Source of the DNA: Formicarius rufipectus
Taxonomy: Eukaryota; Chordata; Aves; Passeriformes; Formicariidae
Direction: 5' to 3'
DNA: 64,000 nucleotides
NCBI GenBank assembly: GCA_013399695.1
Contig: VXAU01001757.1
Location: 3,426,924 to 3,490,923, forward strand
Below are positions 22,641 to 35,792 of the stretch, piece by piece (within the stretch, counting starts at the first letter, position 1; the number at the start of each line of letters is the position of its first letter). The notes under the pieces are model-generated. The model saw only the letters and a list, made by a program, of their open reading frames with translations, had not been told where the DNA came from and did not search any database. A program made the translations under genes and the position numbers.

Positions 22641-25600
22641 AGCTCAGGAAACCTTGAAATGGGAGAAGAGCGCTGAATCCGAAGTGCTCAGTGGGAACAG
22701 AAAGCAGCACAGATCTCAGAGGGACTCTGCCACTGACTCCTGGAAAGCAGCTTTCGAGAAGTTTTTTAGAATTTTCAGTCTTAAAAATAAACCGCGGGGA
22801 AAAAAATTGAGTTTTAGATCTCAGGTCTTCGCCAGCAACTCCTGGAAAGCAGCTGTCAAGAACTTGTAGTATTTCAAGTCTTAAAAACAAAAATAAAGCA
22901 ATGAGTTTTAGGGTTGGCTTCATCTTCCGTCCAAGTACACCAAAGGCGTGCAGAGAGCCGAGCCCGGGTGACATGTGACATCTTCCTGCCTGGAGAAACG
23001 CAGTCCTGGGGCTTGGAGAGGAGCCAGGAGAGCAGCCAGATCCTCCGAGTGGCTGAGCTGCTGGCAGAGGGACTTGCCAGGCCTGTAGATGTTTGGCTGA
23101 GTCACCCCCGGGCCAAAAGCAGCTCTCCAGGTGGAGAAACATCGTTGGCCAAGACGGGACGCTCGGAGTGTGAGCCAGGGCTGGACCGGAGAGCTGTCAG
23201 CTCCTGCTCAGCAGCCCCCACATGGCTCAGGGAGGGACAGGGGAGGGAGAGCAGCAGCTCCTCTGGCTGTGACACTCAAAATCATGTGCTGTGCTGCTGG
23301 CGCTGCCTGGGTGAGGAGGGGGAAAGTCAAAAATTTCTCTCTCGTTCAGTCCATCCTTTTGATAGTCAGAAACCACAAGCCCTCCGGTGCCCATGATCCC
23401 TTAACTTCCACTGAGCTTCCAGCAGAAGCCGCACCGAGGTGCGAATTTCCCTGAGAGGCTGCAAAGGAACTGAAGAGATAAGCAAGAAGACGCATTTGGA
23501 GCACCCCAGACATTGAACGTGCTTGGTGGTAAGAGAGGTGGGTGAATGAAGCGCTCTCTGCACCTCCCACTGAGCCCACAGCTCCCGTGCCCTTGGCTGG
23601 ACACAACCCCGTGCTCAGGGTCTGCACATCCCTGCGGAGATCCCCCCGAGCCTCTCAGGGGTCTGTTTGGCACGGGGATCACACGTTCCCAAAGCTTCCA
23701 GCACCCTGAGGAGACCCAGAGCAGCCACAGACACTTCATTGCCTTTTAAAGGTGGAGCTCATTTGTTACCATCCATTTTGGTTAATCAGCTGGGAGAAGG
23801 AAATAGGGAAAGAGCACTCAGTTCATTTTTATTCTCTCTGCCAAGTCTGTTTTTGGTGTTTGCCACCTTTTCCTAATGCAACTGAATTCCAGCTGCTTGG
23901 GAGAAGCCAGTTATACTAATGTGGGAGGAGAATTCCTGCTAAGCAAACCCTTCTGGTGCTCCTGCCATCCTGGAGGTCCGGCAATCCCTGTGTGATTGAG
24001 TTTTTCTCCTCAAAAAGTCCTGCAAAAAGCCCTTTGTGGCTCCTTCCACCGGGATCTGATCAAGGGAATATTCCTGCCATCTCACACATCAACCACATCA
24101 GCATCCACGTGCTTATACACGAGCAGATTCTAGTTGCAGGAGAATTTGTTCTGCAGATTCTGATTCTCTGCATTTTGTTTTCCTGGAGAACATTAAATCC
24201 TGTACAAAGGGAAGCCTCTGCAGGGTGCAAACAAAAAAAATCCACCTTTATGACTGTGACTGTTTATGCAACTAAGGACACAAATCCTTGGCTGTGCTAA
24301 ACATTCCTTTTACCTTCTGCAAAGCTGCTCTTTGAGAGACTTAGGCAGTGAGGGAGTCCAGCAGAAAGAGAGGGAGGGAGCCCATGGAGAGTGTGTGCAG
24401 GAGGGAGATGGGAATGGGAATGGAGAAAAGCAGATGTTCAGTGTCCTGGGTGAGGACACAGCAAGAGCCTGTGGACCTGCTGAGCATCTTCAGCCCTCTT
24501 GTGGGTGCTGAGGTGGCTTTAGGAGTGCAGAGGGAGGCAGACAGGGTGCCAGGTGCAAAGCAGGAGATCTGAAGGCCAGCAGCAAAGCTTGGGAGCTGAC
24601 AGGGACAGGGGAGACCAACTTCCCTCAATACCTGAAGCATTTACTTCGTCCTCACCAGTGACTCTTGGAACTCTTTAGAGATCAAAGGACACAGCACACA
24701 CCCCAACTCTGAGAGCATAGAAGGGGTGACAGGGAGGCAGCAGCAGGAGAAGAGCAATCCTGCAAGGATGGTGTTCCACGGGGCAAGCACCTCAAAGGCA
24801 CCTTTGGAATTCCTCCCTCAAACTCCTGAAGCAGAGAAGGAAAAACAGCCACAGCAGGGGCTGAAATATTCACAGCAGCACACAGGAGGTGAGGGACAGG
24901 GGGAAGGGCTGGGGAGGAGGGAGAGCAGCATCCCCTGCAGTGCCCAAACGTGGGAAGTTGCTGTTAGAACTTAAGAGACTTGGCTTAGAAAAGGAAAATA
25001 TGAACCCATCCAGGAGTAAAAACACAAGCAGTCCAATTCCCAGCTGCCTGGACATGAGGCATTGTGGCCCAAAGGTGAGATGATGCAAACCCACAAGGCC
25101 ATGGCTCAGCTGTGACAAGTGACACCTGGCACCCAGAAGAGCTGCAAAATAAATGAGAAGAGTTCAGCCAGGATATTGATTTCTTCCCCAAAGCCTCAGA
25201 TACCTTCAGCACAGCAAGGATCAGGAAGAGTTCAGGATGAGCTGAGGTGTGGCTGTTCCCACCCACAGAAAAAATCCTCAAATGCAGGGAAACCTTCAGG
25301 GAAAAACTGAAAATAAGTTGGTGACTCTGACTTACTGATCTGAAAATGTGAATAGAAATGAAGACAGGATTTTTAAATTACTGGTTCTAAACACCTCTCA
25401 AAATCAGAGCCAGATCACCACTGAACACAGATCAAGAATATTGATTAGAGATGTGGTTTGATCCAGCTGGAACACAAAGAAAAATCATGAAAATGCACCT
25501 ATTTGAGACAAGAAAAACTCTGAGGGAGGTGAAAGGAATCACCTCCAAGGGGCACTGAAAACTGCTGGAATGAGACAAAGCCAAACAACTCATTCACCCG

Positions 25601-28600
25601 GAAAGTCCTGATTTCTTTAGAATTTCTTGATGCTGGTGACACTTGGCACCTGTAAGACATTGTTTTCCTGCCCATAAAGGCAGTTTGCTGAGAAGTCCAA
25701 GTTTTGAGCCTTATTATTAAACAAACAAAGCCCAGAGAGGGACTGAGATTTCTTAGAGCTGAGGTGACTGAGCTCTGTGGCTCACCATCCACCCCAGGAC
25801 AAAATCCCCCATTAAAATGTCCTCTGTCTCCATCCCACTTGGCTCTGCAGCCAACCAGGATCACACTGGGCATGATGGTGTCCACAAAACCAGCTGGCTG
25901 CACTGCTGAGCCCACCCTGCTGCCCTGCTTAGGACTAAGGACAGGCTCAATCCATCCTGCACAGGCAGAGCTGCTCCCTCCTCGTGGCTCCAAGGAGGTG
26001 GAGCAAACAGCTCTCCTCTTCCAGTTGATGAAGGATGAAAGCAGCCCCAGGAGATTGAGCTCAGCACCAAGCCAGGCTTCACAGTCACTTTTATCACTGA
26101 ACATAGAAAGAAGGTGCTTCAAATGCAAGCCAGATATGGGATATGTCTTGTATTTCTAGGGAGAGAAGAGAAACAGCACAGAGGTGAAGCCTTCAATGCA
26201 TCTTCCTTCCTTTGTCTTTAAATTGGGCTTGTGCCGACTCCGCTTTGATTGCACCTAATCTAATTTGAAAAGCTGCCAGTGCCACGGCAGCAAAGTGAGA
26301 AAAAGGAACCCAAAAGCACCATTTATCTCTCAGCCTCAGCATTCTACAATTGCTGGATGAACCTGTGGCTTTGTTCATAAAGTTCCCACCCCTTGAAGCA
26401 AAGCAGAGGCCCCAGGAAATTTAAATGTAGGTCTCCTGTGTATCATTTTTATATGGCAGGCTTTAATTTCCATTGTGGTTTAACAGAAGGGCAAATAAAG
26501 CCCAGCTCTCCTGTACTAACCAAACCCACAAAAGGAGCAAAGGACCCACATTCAGCAGAATATTTAACTTGGTGACACAAAGCTTATGTGCAGTCACTGC
26601 TCCTCCAGAAAAAACATGTGCTTCTCCCACATTTCTTGTTTGCAACGATGGCTTTGTTAGAAAGGGTGATGAACAAGGAAAAAGGGGGAAAAATGAGGGT
26701 TCTTTCTTCTGTCTTTCCCCTTCTTTTTAATCAGGGCCTTGGAAAAGCGTAAAAGCAAGGAGCAAACAAGCAGGATCTCGTCTCTCTCCGTGATGGATCT
26801 CTTCTGCTGCAAATAATTAGCACCAGGCAAAGTCCCATCCCAGCAGGTGACAGGGAGCTGGGAACAAATTTGCAGGGAAATGAATGATTTTGTCTGTAAT
26901 GAGGGGAGGAAGGACAGAGGAACACTTTGCCACTATGACAAATTCATGACCCTCGTTCTTCCCTGGACCCCGCACGTCTCGCAGGCTGGAGTTTTATGAT
27001 CTCAGTCTGGCAAAAATCCTCAGGATGGGAAAACACATCGTGGAACTGAGCAAGGCACTGCCACAGCAGGGGCTGTGCCCCCTCCCAGGGAGCTGCTGTG
27101 GCACCACAAAAGCCTCAGGGACCCACGGGACAACACTCAGAGCCACAAATGCCCCCCGGAACACACGGCAGGGAGGGTGCTTAATAGGGCTGTGCCCAGA
27201 GGGCATCCAAAGGGCTCAGCAGGGGACGATTAAAGCCCTTGCTCCCACAGCTAGGTGCCAGCACAGCCTGTGGCCATGCCCCTCGCCAGGCTCCTGCTGT
27301 CACAGGGATGCTACATACACTGAAACAGCTCTTACCCCGTGGGGGGCTCATAAAACACATCCTAGGACAGAGCAGCCTGGTCCATGGCATGGCAATACCT
27401 GAGCAGGGCAACCTCCCCAGACACGCTCGGTCCTCGCAGCGGAGTAAACCTCATCAAGCATTCTCACTCCTCACTGCCTGGGCTGCAAATACCCCAGGCT
27501 GCAGCACCATAAATATTTGAGGACATGACAAGCAGCATTTTTCACACTCCAGAGACACAGACTCTCAGTATCCAAATGCATCGTTTCCAGGCTGTGCCCT
27601 CTCTGGCCAACACTCCCTGCCTCGCCACCCTGGGTGCTTCCCACTGCTGTGGGAAACAGTGCCAGGAAGCACTTAGCCTTGAAATCACTTCAATCATCCT
27701 CCTTTCAACATCCCAAGACAATTTTTATCCTCTTTGCGTTGTGGAATCCAAAGCATCAAACCAGTCACCAAATGTGTTGGACAGAATCACCCAGCTCATT
27801 ACCTGACCGGACACCCAAGCAGGAGAAAAATCCATAATCCCACCAGGCTATGGGAAAAAGCTGCTGGTTGGGCTGAGGGCTGGGAGGGAAACACAGCAGG
27901 ACGAGGAAAACAGCACTGGAAGTTGCTGCTAAGGGAGGGGACAGCAGGAGGCCGAGGTGTGTATGGGGTGGGTGGCAAGAAACCAGGACAAAGTGAGAAA
28001 AGGAATGAGAAAGTGAGAAAAGGCAGCACTTCTCAGTCTGAGAGGGATGTTTGTGCCTCCCCACTGCAAACAGCAGAACCAGGGGCAGAGTTCCACCAAG
28101 AATTCCTCAGGGCCATCCCACGGCATTTTCTGTTTGGAGCTGAAGCCACGACCTGTGACATCCCAAAGCAAAGCCCCGAGTTCAAGGGATGCAGGAAGGC
28201 ATGTGGGGTCAGTGCTTCTTGGCAGGGCTTGCAGCCAGGACGTTCCCATGGTGCCAGTCTTTTCCTATGGAAAGGCTGCATTTGCTGTGCTGAATGCCCT
28301 TATTGCTTACCCAGGGCACAAAGTGCTTACAAATGATCTAATAAGAGCAAGCTCCCACTGCAAAGCTGTTTCAAGAAAAATTTATTCTGGATACAAATCC
28401 CTAAATGTTTTCACTGCTGCTGGACTGGACACCTTATAAAATGTTAACCCAGTTTTTTTGGGAGCCAAGTGCCCCAGCTTTCTGGAACAGGGATAGAATG
28501 GATTTTCATGGTTCAAACAGAGAGATAAAGTTCAGGGCAGCTTCTGAGTGTGAACAAGACCTGGTTCATCCTTTGGCATGGCTCAATCAAGCTTCAACCA

Positions 28601-29771
28601 GGTGTCTCATCTCCTAGTTTCACCTACTTTTTCATTATTTTATCATTTCTCTGTTGCTTTTTCTTTGTGTGTGTACCTGGGATTAGGGAGGCAGCAGGCT
28701 CATCAGTGACCTCAACGTGCTGCCCAGCACATGGATGGGCAGCAGCTCATCCCTGTCAGGTGGACAGACCTCTACAGTTCACAACCAGAAATAAACAACC
28801 CTACTGAATGTTAATGGTGTCCAAAGGGACAGAATTCTCTGCTTCTGCCTCTGCTCTCCTGGCTCTGCACAGTTCTGAGCTCTCAAACGAGCTGTGGCTT
28901 CACCCAGTAGACAATAAACTGTACTTTTCTCCTCTATTGGTTTCTGCAGGACTTGGGTTTTTTCAGCTCAGGGAGAATCCAAGCAGCAGAGAAGGAAAAC
29001 AAAAGCAGGAGGAATCTAAAGTGAGGACTACAGAGGAAAATCTCCCACCAGGGACACAAGCCCACTGCTCCCCAGGAAATGGAATTCCATGTCCTGCTGG
29101 AAAGCCCCATCTCTTCAAGAAAAAAGCAGCCAAAGGCAGCAGTTGGATTTTAGGAGCTGTTTTGGTTGCACCTCACCCATGCACCTCTGACCACTGCAGC
29201 ACTCCAGGAAAACTCTGAATCCCACTGGAAAACAGCACAGCCTGTGTTTCCTTGTTATGTACACCCTGGCAAAGGGTGCCCTGATCCCAGTTTCCCCAGT
29301 CAGAGTCCTCCCTTCAGCACTGGGGAGAGAAGGTACAGCCCAGTACCCACTGCCCCAGAGCCACGGAGAGCACCCCCCCTCAGTGTAGCACTAGAAAGGT
29401 GCTGGCAATAACCCCCCACCCCAATTCCTTGGCTCCTTGGGAAGTCTGGATGTTCCGGGGCACAGGCAGAGCCCTGGTGCCTGCTCACAGAGGGGAGAGC
29501 AGCAGAAGGCAGAGCCATTCTGGGAGGGTGTTGAATTATTAAGTGAGTACAAGAGCCCTGGCAGGGCTTTGATCAGCTCACAGGAGGAGGAGGACACTCT
29601 GTACAGCCCCAGAGTCTCATTTAGTCACAATTATGGACTTAACATGCTTTTAATGACATCTTTAGCCAGGTACTGAGGGTTTTGTCACATCAACTGTGGC
29701 CTGAGATTGGGGGTTATTTTTATAATATGCTTATACCAGCACTACCCCCTCTCCCTCTCACTTCCCCCTGA

Positions 29772-29945
29772 AGATCATCCCATCCCACCCCCTGCCATGG
29801 GCAGGGACACCTTCCACCAACCCAGGTGGCTCCAAGTCCCATCCAACCTGGTCTTGGACACTTCCAGGGATGGGGCAGCCACAGTTTCTCTGCCCAACCT
29901 GTGCCAGGGCCTCCTCACCCTCCTTCCTTGCCCAGTGACTCCTGC
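29772..29945 (-). mobile_element. CR1 LINE 3' fragment
   Basis: The plus strand shows GAAGATCATCCCATCCCACC, CCATGGGCAGGGACACCTTC, ACACTTCCAGGGATGGGGCA and CCTGTGCCAGGGCCTCCTCA, the reverse complement of the CR1 3' region. Confidence 0.88.
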
Positions 29946-31041
29946 TGAGCCCTGTGGTCCCACCAGAGATGTGATGTTCATTCCCTTCATCTTCTCCCCA
30001 GGAATTATTCCAGGCAAAGACATCAAACCACTGTGTGAAACAGAAATTCAAAGCTTTCCTCTGTGAAGAAGAAATTCTCATCCTCATCACTAACAAAGGG
30101 AGACCTGAAGTGCAGAGTTGCATTTTTAAGGGAAGATTCTTATTTATCTAATATTTATATTTTGCCCCAAGCAACATGAGGCTTTCAGGAGTCAGACTAG
30201 GGTCCCATTCTTATGCTCACCAAACACATCTGAAGCCAGCACAAAGGGACAGGAGCCTGCAGTCTTTTGGGTTTGTTTTAAATCCCATGGATCAGTTCAG
30301 TCACTGTGGGCTGACCCCACCATGGAAGAAGAGGTTCCTACAGAACCTCACTCAGGCCTGGTGTGGGAGCTCCCTTTAAATCATGAATCAGACCAGTGTG
30401 GTCAGGAAACTCTCCTTCCCAAAACAAAAAGATGTTCTCTGAATGGCTTTGATGAGTTATTGATCATGGTCATTATTCATGGATGCAGCAACAGCAAAAA
30501 GCACAAGACAGGCACACCCACAGCTCTGAGGAAGAAAAGAACACAAAATAATACCAATTTGCATTAATGTGTTGTTTAGAAAGCACTTTTCCTTCTTTAG
30601 TGACATGAAAAAGGAAGGACAGAGGTGCAGCACCAGGGGGCTTTTACTACCTGGCAGCACAGACTCCTTTTTTTATTTTCCTTCTCCTGCTGCAAGAGCC
30701 AGTAAAAAATCTTGATTTTTATAAATCTGCACAGTGTCAATCACCTGCTTGATCTAAGAAGAATATCAAGCAAAAAGAAGTTCATGTAGTAAAATGAAGT
30801 GCCAGAGTCTGAGCCTGCAAACCACTGCGATGAGCCGTGTTCTTAATTCCAGATCAAATTTCCTCACATGCTGGGGACATTCCAGCTCCGCCTCAGACTT
30901 GGCAGCTTCATTCCTGCCATGGCCCAAACTCAAAACTTGCATGCAAAAAACACCAAATCCTTGGCTGACCCCTGGGCTTTGAACATCAGGAGACCAGAGT
31001 GTCCCCAAAATCCAGACATTGCCTCGAAAAGGTAGAGATAA

Positions 31042-31104
31042 AACAAACAAACCCCACAAAACATCAGGAGAAAAAAACCCAACCAACCAACCAAAAACCC
31101 AAGG
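31042..31104. repeat. A/C-rich simple repeat
   Basis: Runs of CAAA and AACC words (ACAAACAAACC, CAACCAACCAACC) form a low-complexity tract of about 60 bp. Confidence 0.8.
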
Positions 31105-31516
31105 TCTTTTAAATTCCTCTAGTCTGATCTTCCCCCGTGGTGCCCAGTTACACCCAGGGCATTGTCAACACTTCCATGTCCAGCTCCCACAGTGTTCCAG
31201 CACCAGTGGGTTCCTGGTGGATTTTCAAGGTGACACCGGAGTCAGCGTTGCCTGCACAGGCCCAGGTCAGTGTAATTCCAGGGAGTTCACTTAACTCCTG
31301 AGTCTGCACTCAGAATCATCTCAGTGGTGTTCCATCAGCCTATGCCCATCCTAAGCTCTATATTCCTGCAGGAATATCCCACTGCAAGCAAAGGAAAAGT
31401 GGGAAGAGGGCCAATGAACAGTGTGATGGGTGACCCTTCTCCTCCCACAGTGCCAAACCCACCACATCTTCCCTCTTCATATCCAGGTGGGGAAAAGGAA
31501 GTCATCGGTCTCTTAC

Positions 31517-31620
31517 CCTGATAAGACGCCCAGCACCAAGTTGAGCATGAAGAAAGAGCCAATGATGATGAGAGGGATGAAGTAAAGCCAATTCCAGGTA
31601 TTTCCTGCAGCATCATTTGT
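31517..31620 (-). CDS. CACNA1B: CACNA1B exon 7 (domain I S6)
   Basis: This 104-bp exon encodes TNDAAGNTWNWLYFIPLIII followed by GSFFMLNLVLGVLSG, the S6 helix that lines the inner pore and carries the activation gate of domain I. It starts on a codon boundary after exon 6 and ends with two bases of a glycine codon completed by exon 8. The acceptor is TTTCCAG at 31621-31627. The donor is GTAAGA at 31511-31516. The residues are almost identical to all vertebrate Cav2 channels. A degraded second copy of the first half of this exon lies about 2.5 kb upstream in the gene (34098-34151); this copy is the intact one. Confidence 0.97.
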
Positions 31621-31829
31621 CTGGAAACAAAGAAAAAGAGAGAGACAAAGACAAGGATTATTTCACCTCAAAAAAAATGTGCCACAGAGAACCTGCAGGG
31701 CAGAGGATGATCCCCTTTGATTCCCACAGGGTTTGTCCACCACTGATGATTAGTCAAATTGTGTTCACCAGTTGGAATGCCAGCAAAAGAACCGGTCAAC
31801 CAAGGTGATTGTCCCACCATCCACAACAC

Positions 31830-32745
31830 AATTTGTCATCAGCTCCAGTGAGGAGATTCATCTGATGTCTTTATACATGATCTGGATGAGGAATCAAGTG
31901 CTCCCTCAATCAGATTGCAGATGACACCAGCCTGGGTGGGATGCGCATCTGCTGGAGGGCAGGAAGGCTCTGCAGAGGGGTCTGCACAGGCTGGATCCAC
32001 GGGCTGAGGACACTGGTGTGAGGGGCACCAAGGCCAAGTGCTGGGTCCTGCCCTTGGGTCACAACAACCCCCTGCAGCTCCGGGGTGGGATAGAGGGGCT
32101 GGAAAGCTGGGAAAGGTCCTGGGAGTGCTGGTGACAGTCACTGAACATGAGCCCAGGTGGGCAAGAGGCCACCAGATTGGCTGTGCCAGCCGTGGTATGG
32201 CAGCAGGACCAGGATGGTGATTGTCCCCTGTGCTGGCACTGCTGGGGCACCACCAGTGCAGTGTTCAATTTTGGCCCCACATGACACAAAAGGCATTGAG
32301 GGGCTGGAGTGTGTCCAGGGAAGGGAATGGAGCTGGGGAAGGGACTGGAGCACCAGGAGAGGCTGAAGGAGCTGGGGGGTTCAGCCTGGAGAAAAGAAGG
32401 CTCAGGGGGGACCTTCTGGTACTGCAAGTCCCTGCCAGGAGAGGGGAGCTGGGGTGGGTCAGGCTCTGCAACCAGTAACAGGCAAAAAACCAAGAGCAAA
32501 TGGCCTCAAGCTGTGCCATGGGGAGTTAGGTTGGACAGCAGGGAACATTTCTTCTTGGAAATGGCTGACAAGGCCTGGAACAGCTGCCCAGGGAAGTGGT
32601 GGAGTCCCCATCCCCGAAGGGACCTAAAAAACATATAAATGTGGCACTTGGGGACAGGGGGCAGCAGTGGCATTGGCAATGCTGGGGGAATGGTTGGACA
32701 CCATGACCTTCAAGGTTTTTCCAACCTAAATGATTCCACGTTTCC
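31830..32745 (+). mobile_element. CR1 LINE copy with remnant of the reverse transcriptase domain
   Basis: This is the longest CR1 copy in the window. It begins in ORF2: a short stretch translates to Q-I-A-D-D-T-S-L-G-G, which contains the ADD core of the reverse transcriptase active site, followed by the conserved CTGGAGGGCAGGAAGGCTCT and CCTTGGGTCACAACAACCCC blocks. Frameshifts and stops break it. The tail (TTCAAGGTTTTTCCAACCTA) ends near 32745. It begins about 210 bp from exon 7, on its intron 6 side, so it sits close to the acceptor side of that exon. Confidence 0.88.
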
Positions 32746-34097
32746 CCAGGTTCCACAGCCCCAGGCTTACCCCTCTGTACAGCCAAGAGGCATTTTTAGG
32801 AGAATGACCAGCCCAGCTCAACCCTCTCCCCGTGCTGAACATCAGCACCGTGTTCCCACGTGAGCCCAGGCAGCAGCAGGGAGGGAGGTACAGCCTTTCC
32901 TTCTCCTGGAATGCACTGGGGTGGCACCGTGCCCAGCATCTCTTCACACACAGACAAGGGGTCTGCAAGAAAATCAGGTGTCTTCCCAGGGATTGCAACT
33001 CCACATCTGCTTACTCAGCACTTCCCTGCCATGGGATCCCACCCGAGGCTCCCTGAGGAAGCACCAGCATGGATGTAGGTGCTTTGGTTGGTGACAGAGT
33101 TCCTGCCTTTATCAACCCTTGGGAGCTCTTCAGGCAAGTGCTGAAAAGGAAAATGCCTTATGGCCATCTACTGAAAGCCAGTGCTGAGGGAAATGCAAAT
33201 TCCTCTCTTGTGAGTGAAGAGTGCAGCAATTTGAGAAGAGACTGTAAAGGAAGGGGAAAAACCAAGCAAAAAGGAAAGCAAAGACCCAAAGACCATTTCC
33301 TCCTCCTTCTGCTGCTGCTGCAGAGGGGAAAGGAACACTGAGCTCACCCTCCTGCCCAAAGGCAGAGCCCACAGAGAGGTGCCTCAAACACCAGTTGGTA
33401 AAAAATGCATTAATTATAACTGATATTATGTTTGATGCTTCTTGGCCACTGTTCCAATCCTATTTGCAAGGAGAGCACTTATAAGTGCTATATTTCAGCC
33501 ATGCATGTACTTGATGCCACCTCTGCATCAGGTCATCATATAAACGAGCAAAACTCACCTGTGGGTTACATGGTACAGCATTTCTTATGCTTAATAACTA
33601 TAAATTTATAAATTTATAGCCTTGATGCAAGTAAATACCCCCTGGGACTTTTGAATGTGGTGCATATCTGCATTAACCCTTCCTCGTGGAACGGGCTCCT
33701 GTTCAAACACATGACAAGTATTTCTCCAAACAGCAAGAGATCTTCAGAAATATCTGTGTCACTTGATCAGTGACTCAGACGAGAGGAACTACCCAAGCTT
33801 TCCACACACCAGCCCTGCCCGAGGCAAAACCAGCACGTGAGAGACAAAGGAATCTGAAGAGAAAACAGGGAAAAGGAGCACGGGGGAAATCTCTGAGTAG
33901 CCCCCTCTTCCATTATGGTTTTGAGTGACTTTAGCAATCCCTGTCATCCCACCCCACTCCTCGTTTTTCCAGAGTTTGCCATTCCTGTCTCTTTGCTTTC
34001 AGCTCTCTCCTTTCCCTGTCCTGCACTGCATCTCTGTGGGTGGGTTTGGAGGAAACAAGGACCCTCATCCTCGGTGCTTCTTCCTCAAAACACGAGG

Positions 34098-34151
34098 GAT
34101 GAGAGGGATGAAGTAAAGCCAGTTCCAGGCGTTTCCTGCAGCATCATTGGT
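34098..34151 (-). pseudogene. CACNA1B: truncated duplicate of CACNA1B exon 7
   Basis: This is a 54-bp minus-strand match to the first 18 codons of exon 7, reading TNDAAGNAWNWLYFIPLI. It differs from exon 7 at four bases, three of them silent and one changing Thr to Ala. About 25 bases of the upstream intron are copied as well (TTTCC and the purine-rich run). The acceptor AG of exon 7 is AT here, so normal splicing into it is not expected. Homology ends inside the S6 helix, after which the frame runs into unrelated residues and a stop. It lies in intron 6, upstream of the real exon 7 in gene order. It is most simply a dead local exon duplication. Confidence 0.85.
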
Positions 34152-34284
34152 ATGGAAACAGAGAAAAAGGAGAAGCAGGGAAGAGCCTGGGATAGCCCCA
34201 GCCTGCCCCTGGGGGCTGTTCTCCCGTTCTCATCTTGCCAAACAAATGCCTTTAGTTGGAGTAAGCGGATCCTATTCAGTGAGG

Positions 34285-34345
34285 GCTCAATGATCCTTGT
34301 GGGCCCTTTCCAGGCAAGGCTATTCCATGGTTCTCTGAGGCCTGG
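34285..34345 (+). mobile_element. short CR1 LINE tail
   Basis: CAATGATCCTTGTGGGCCCT and TTCCATGGTTCTCTGAGG resemble the last 60 bases of a CR1 element. It lies immediately beside the truncated exon 7 copy. Confidence 0.5.
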
Positions 34346-35792
34346 AATTGCTCTCAGCCAGGCAAAGGGGGATGCAAACCCAGCCCATGGGGAGGAGCTG
34401 GAGGAAGGAACAGATGGAAGAAGGGAGACATGCAGGGGGAGTGCAGCAGGTTCTTTGCTGCCAGATGATCATTTATCATTTATTTTTTCATTTGAAGCCC
34501 AAACTTGGCGACGGCTCCACAATTCCATTCCACCATCAAAGCCCCTAGAAGTGAAATGTGCTGAAGTACAGCTAATTAAGTGCCCTTCTCTGAGCATTTG
34601 CTGCTTTACCTTTTGCTCAGAGCAGGGAAGGGACTTGCTCTGTTTGCTCTGCCTCGCTCACAAGGATCCAGGACAAGCCAAACTTTGGCTGCAGAGACAA
34701 ACACCAGGCACAAGCACCAACAGAAGACTCTCCCAAGAAAGCAGAGCCCTCATGGGTGTGCAGCATCTTTCCCAGTGCTCCCAGACATTTTTGAACCCAG
34801 TCACAGTGAGGAAACACTCCCAAAGCCTCACAGCTAAAGGTGGAGCTCCCTTCTGTCACTGCTGTGGCTGACAGGCCCCTCTCAAAGAGCAGCATTCACC
34901 AGAGCTCCTCTGCCAGCATCAAAATGCCTCTGCAGATGGTTTTTCTTTGACTTTGGAGCTTCCAGTGAGAACTTAAGGGCAGCATTTGCAAAAATCTGAG
35001 GTCCCAGAACATCCTACCATGAGGCAGCACCAACCTGAGTCTCAGATACCACAGACACCAGGCTGGTCCTGGAGGCAGATCCCCACCTGGGGTTCCCTGG
35101 CTGTGCAAAGACACTGCTTTGGGTTCTCAGGAACCCTTTTAGCCCTGGAGTTACTCCACTTGATTATCAAGAGAGCCTCTGAATAAGCTGCTTTCACCAG
35201 CTTTTCTTTTCAACTTCTTTTAACAGGAGCATCTCTTTTCTCAGGTCTCCCAATAGGAAATTCTTCTACCACTTTACATTGTCCTTTAATGTGCAAGGCA
35301 AAAAATTAAGGGCCTAAACATAAATGTTTTCAGAGCGGGGATCAATAAAGCAATGATATAATTTGACAGATACAGCCAAAGTTGAACCACCACAGACCAT
35401 TATCTCTTTACAATGTTTTTAATCAAAATGTATAGTACACCTTGAGTTTACTCACTTGAATCTTATCAATGACAGGGCCTGACTTATTGGGGCAATTAAA
35501 GGGTAATATTCCCTTAGATAAGTGCTTTTGCATTGAGGAAAACTCTCAGCTGTCTCCAAGAGATGAACTCTCTCTACCCTCCACCTGATTCTTCACAGCT
35601 CACTCCTCGCTGCTTCTGTTTATTAGTGCCACTATTTATGGTCAATTGGTCGATTTATTTCTCTCTGTTCCTATTCTTATGTTTAGGTGAACACCGAAAT
35701 TCCCAAGGATAAAACAAAAAATGTCAAAAGCCTGTGCAAGGAGCACATGGGGCCCTGCCTTCACCAGCACATTCTCTTTAGGCACTGCGTGA

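Larger units (their letters stand above)
18170..31516 (-). other. CACNA1B: CACNA1B intron 7
   Basis: This intron is 13347 bp between exons 7 and 8. It contains a SINE-type tail (20063-20120), CR1 copies (20190-20985, 21572-21768, 29772-29945), a CpG- and TAAT-rich candidate regulatory stretch (22390-22640) and an A/C-rich simple tract (31042-31104). About 8 kb between 22.6 and 29.7 kb has no transposable element I could recognise. Several short open frames there lack codon structure or similarity to anything I know. Confidence 0.85.

Noticed and set aside
25499..26128. 209-codon minus-strand frame in intron 7
   Set aside because: No motif, no splice or promoter context, and no similarity I know of. 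It is probably a chance frame.
27734..28336. 200-codon plus-strand frame in intron 7
   Set aside because: Composition is that of intron sequence and no family is recognised.
33555..33620. Donor-like CACAG|GTGAGT on the minus strand in intron 6
   Set aside because: The upstream sequence has in-frame stops within a few codons and no convincing acceptor.
33915..34871. Longest open frame in the window (318 codons, plus strand)
   Set aside because: It crosses the antisense of the dead exon 7 copy and a CR1 tail, has no recognisable domain, and is composed of low-information residues. It is a chance open frame.
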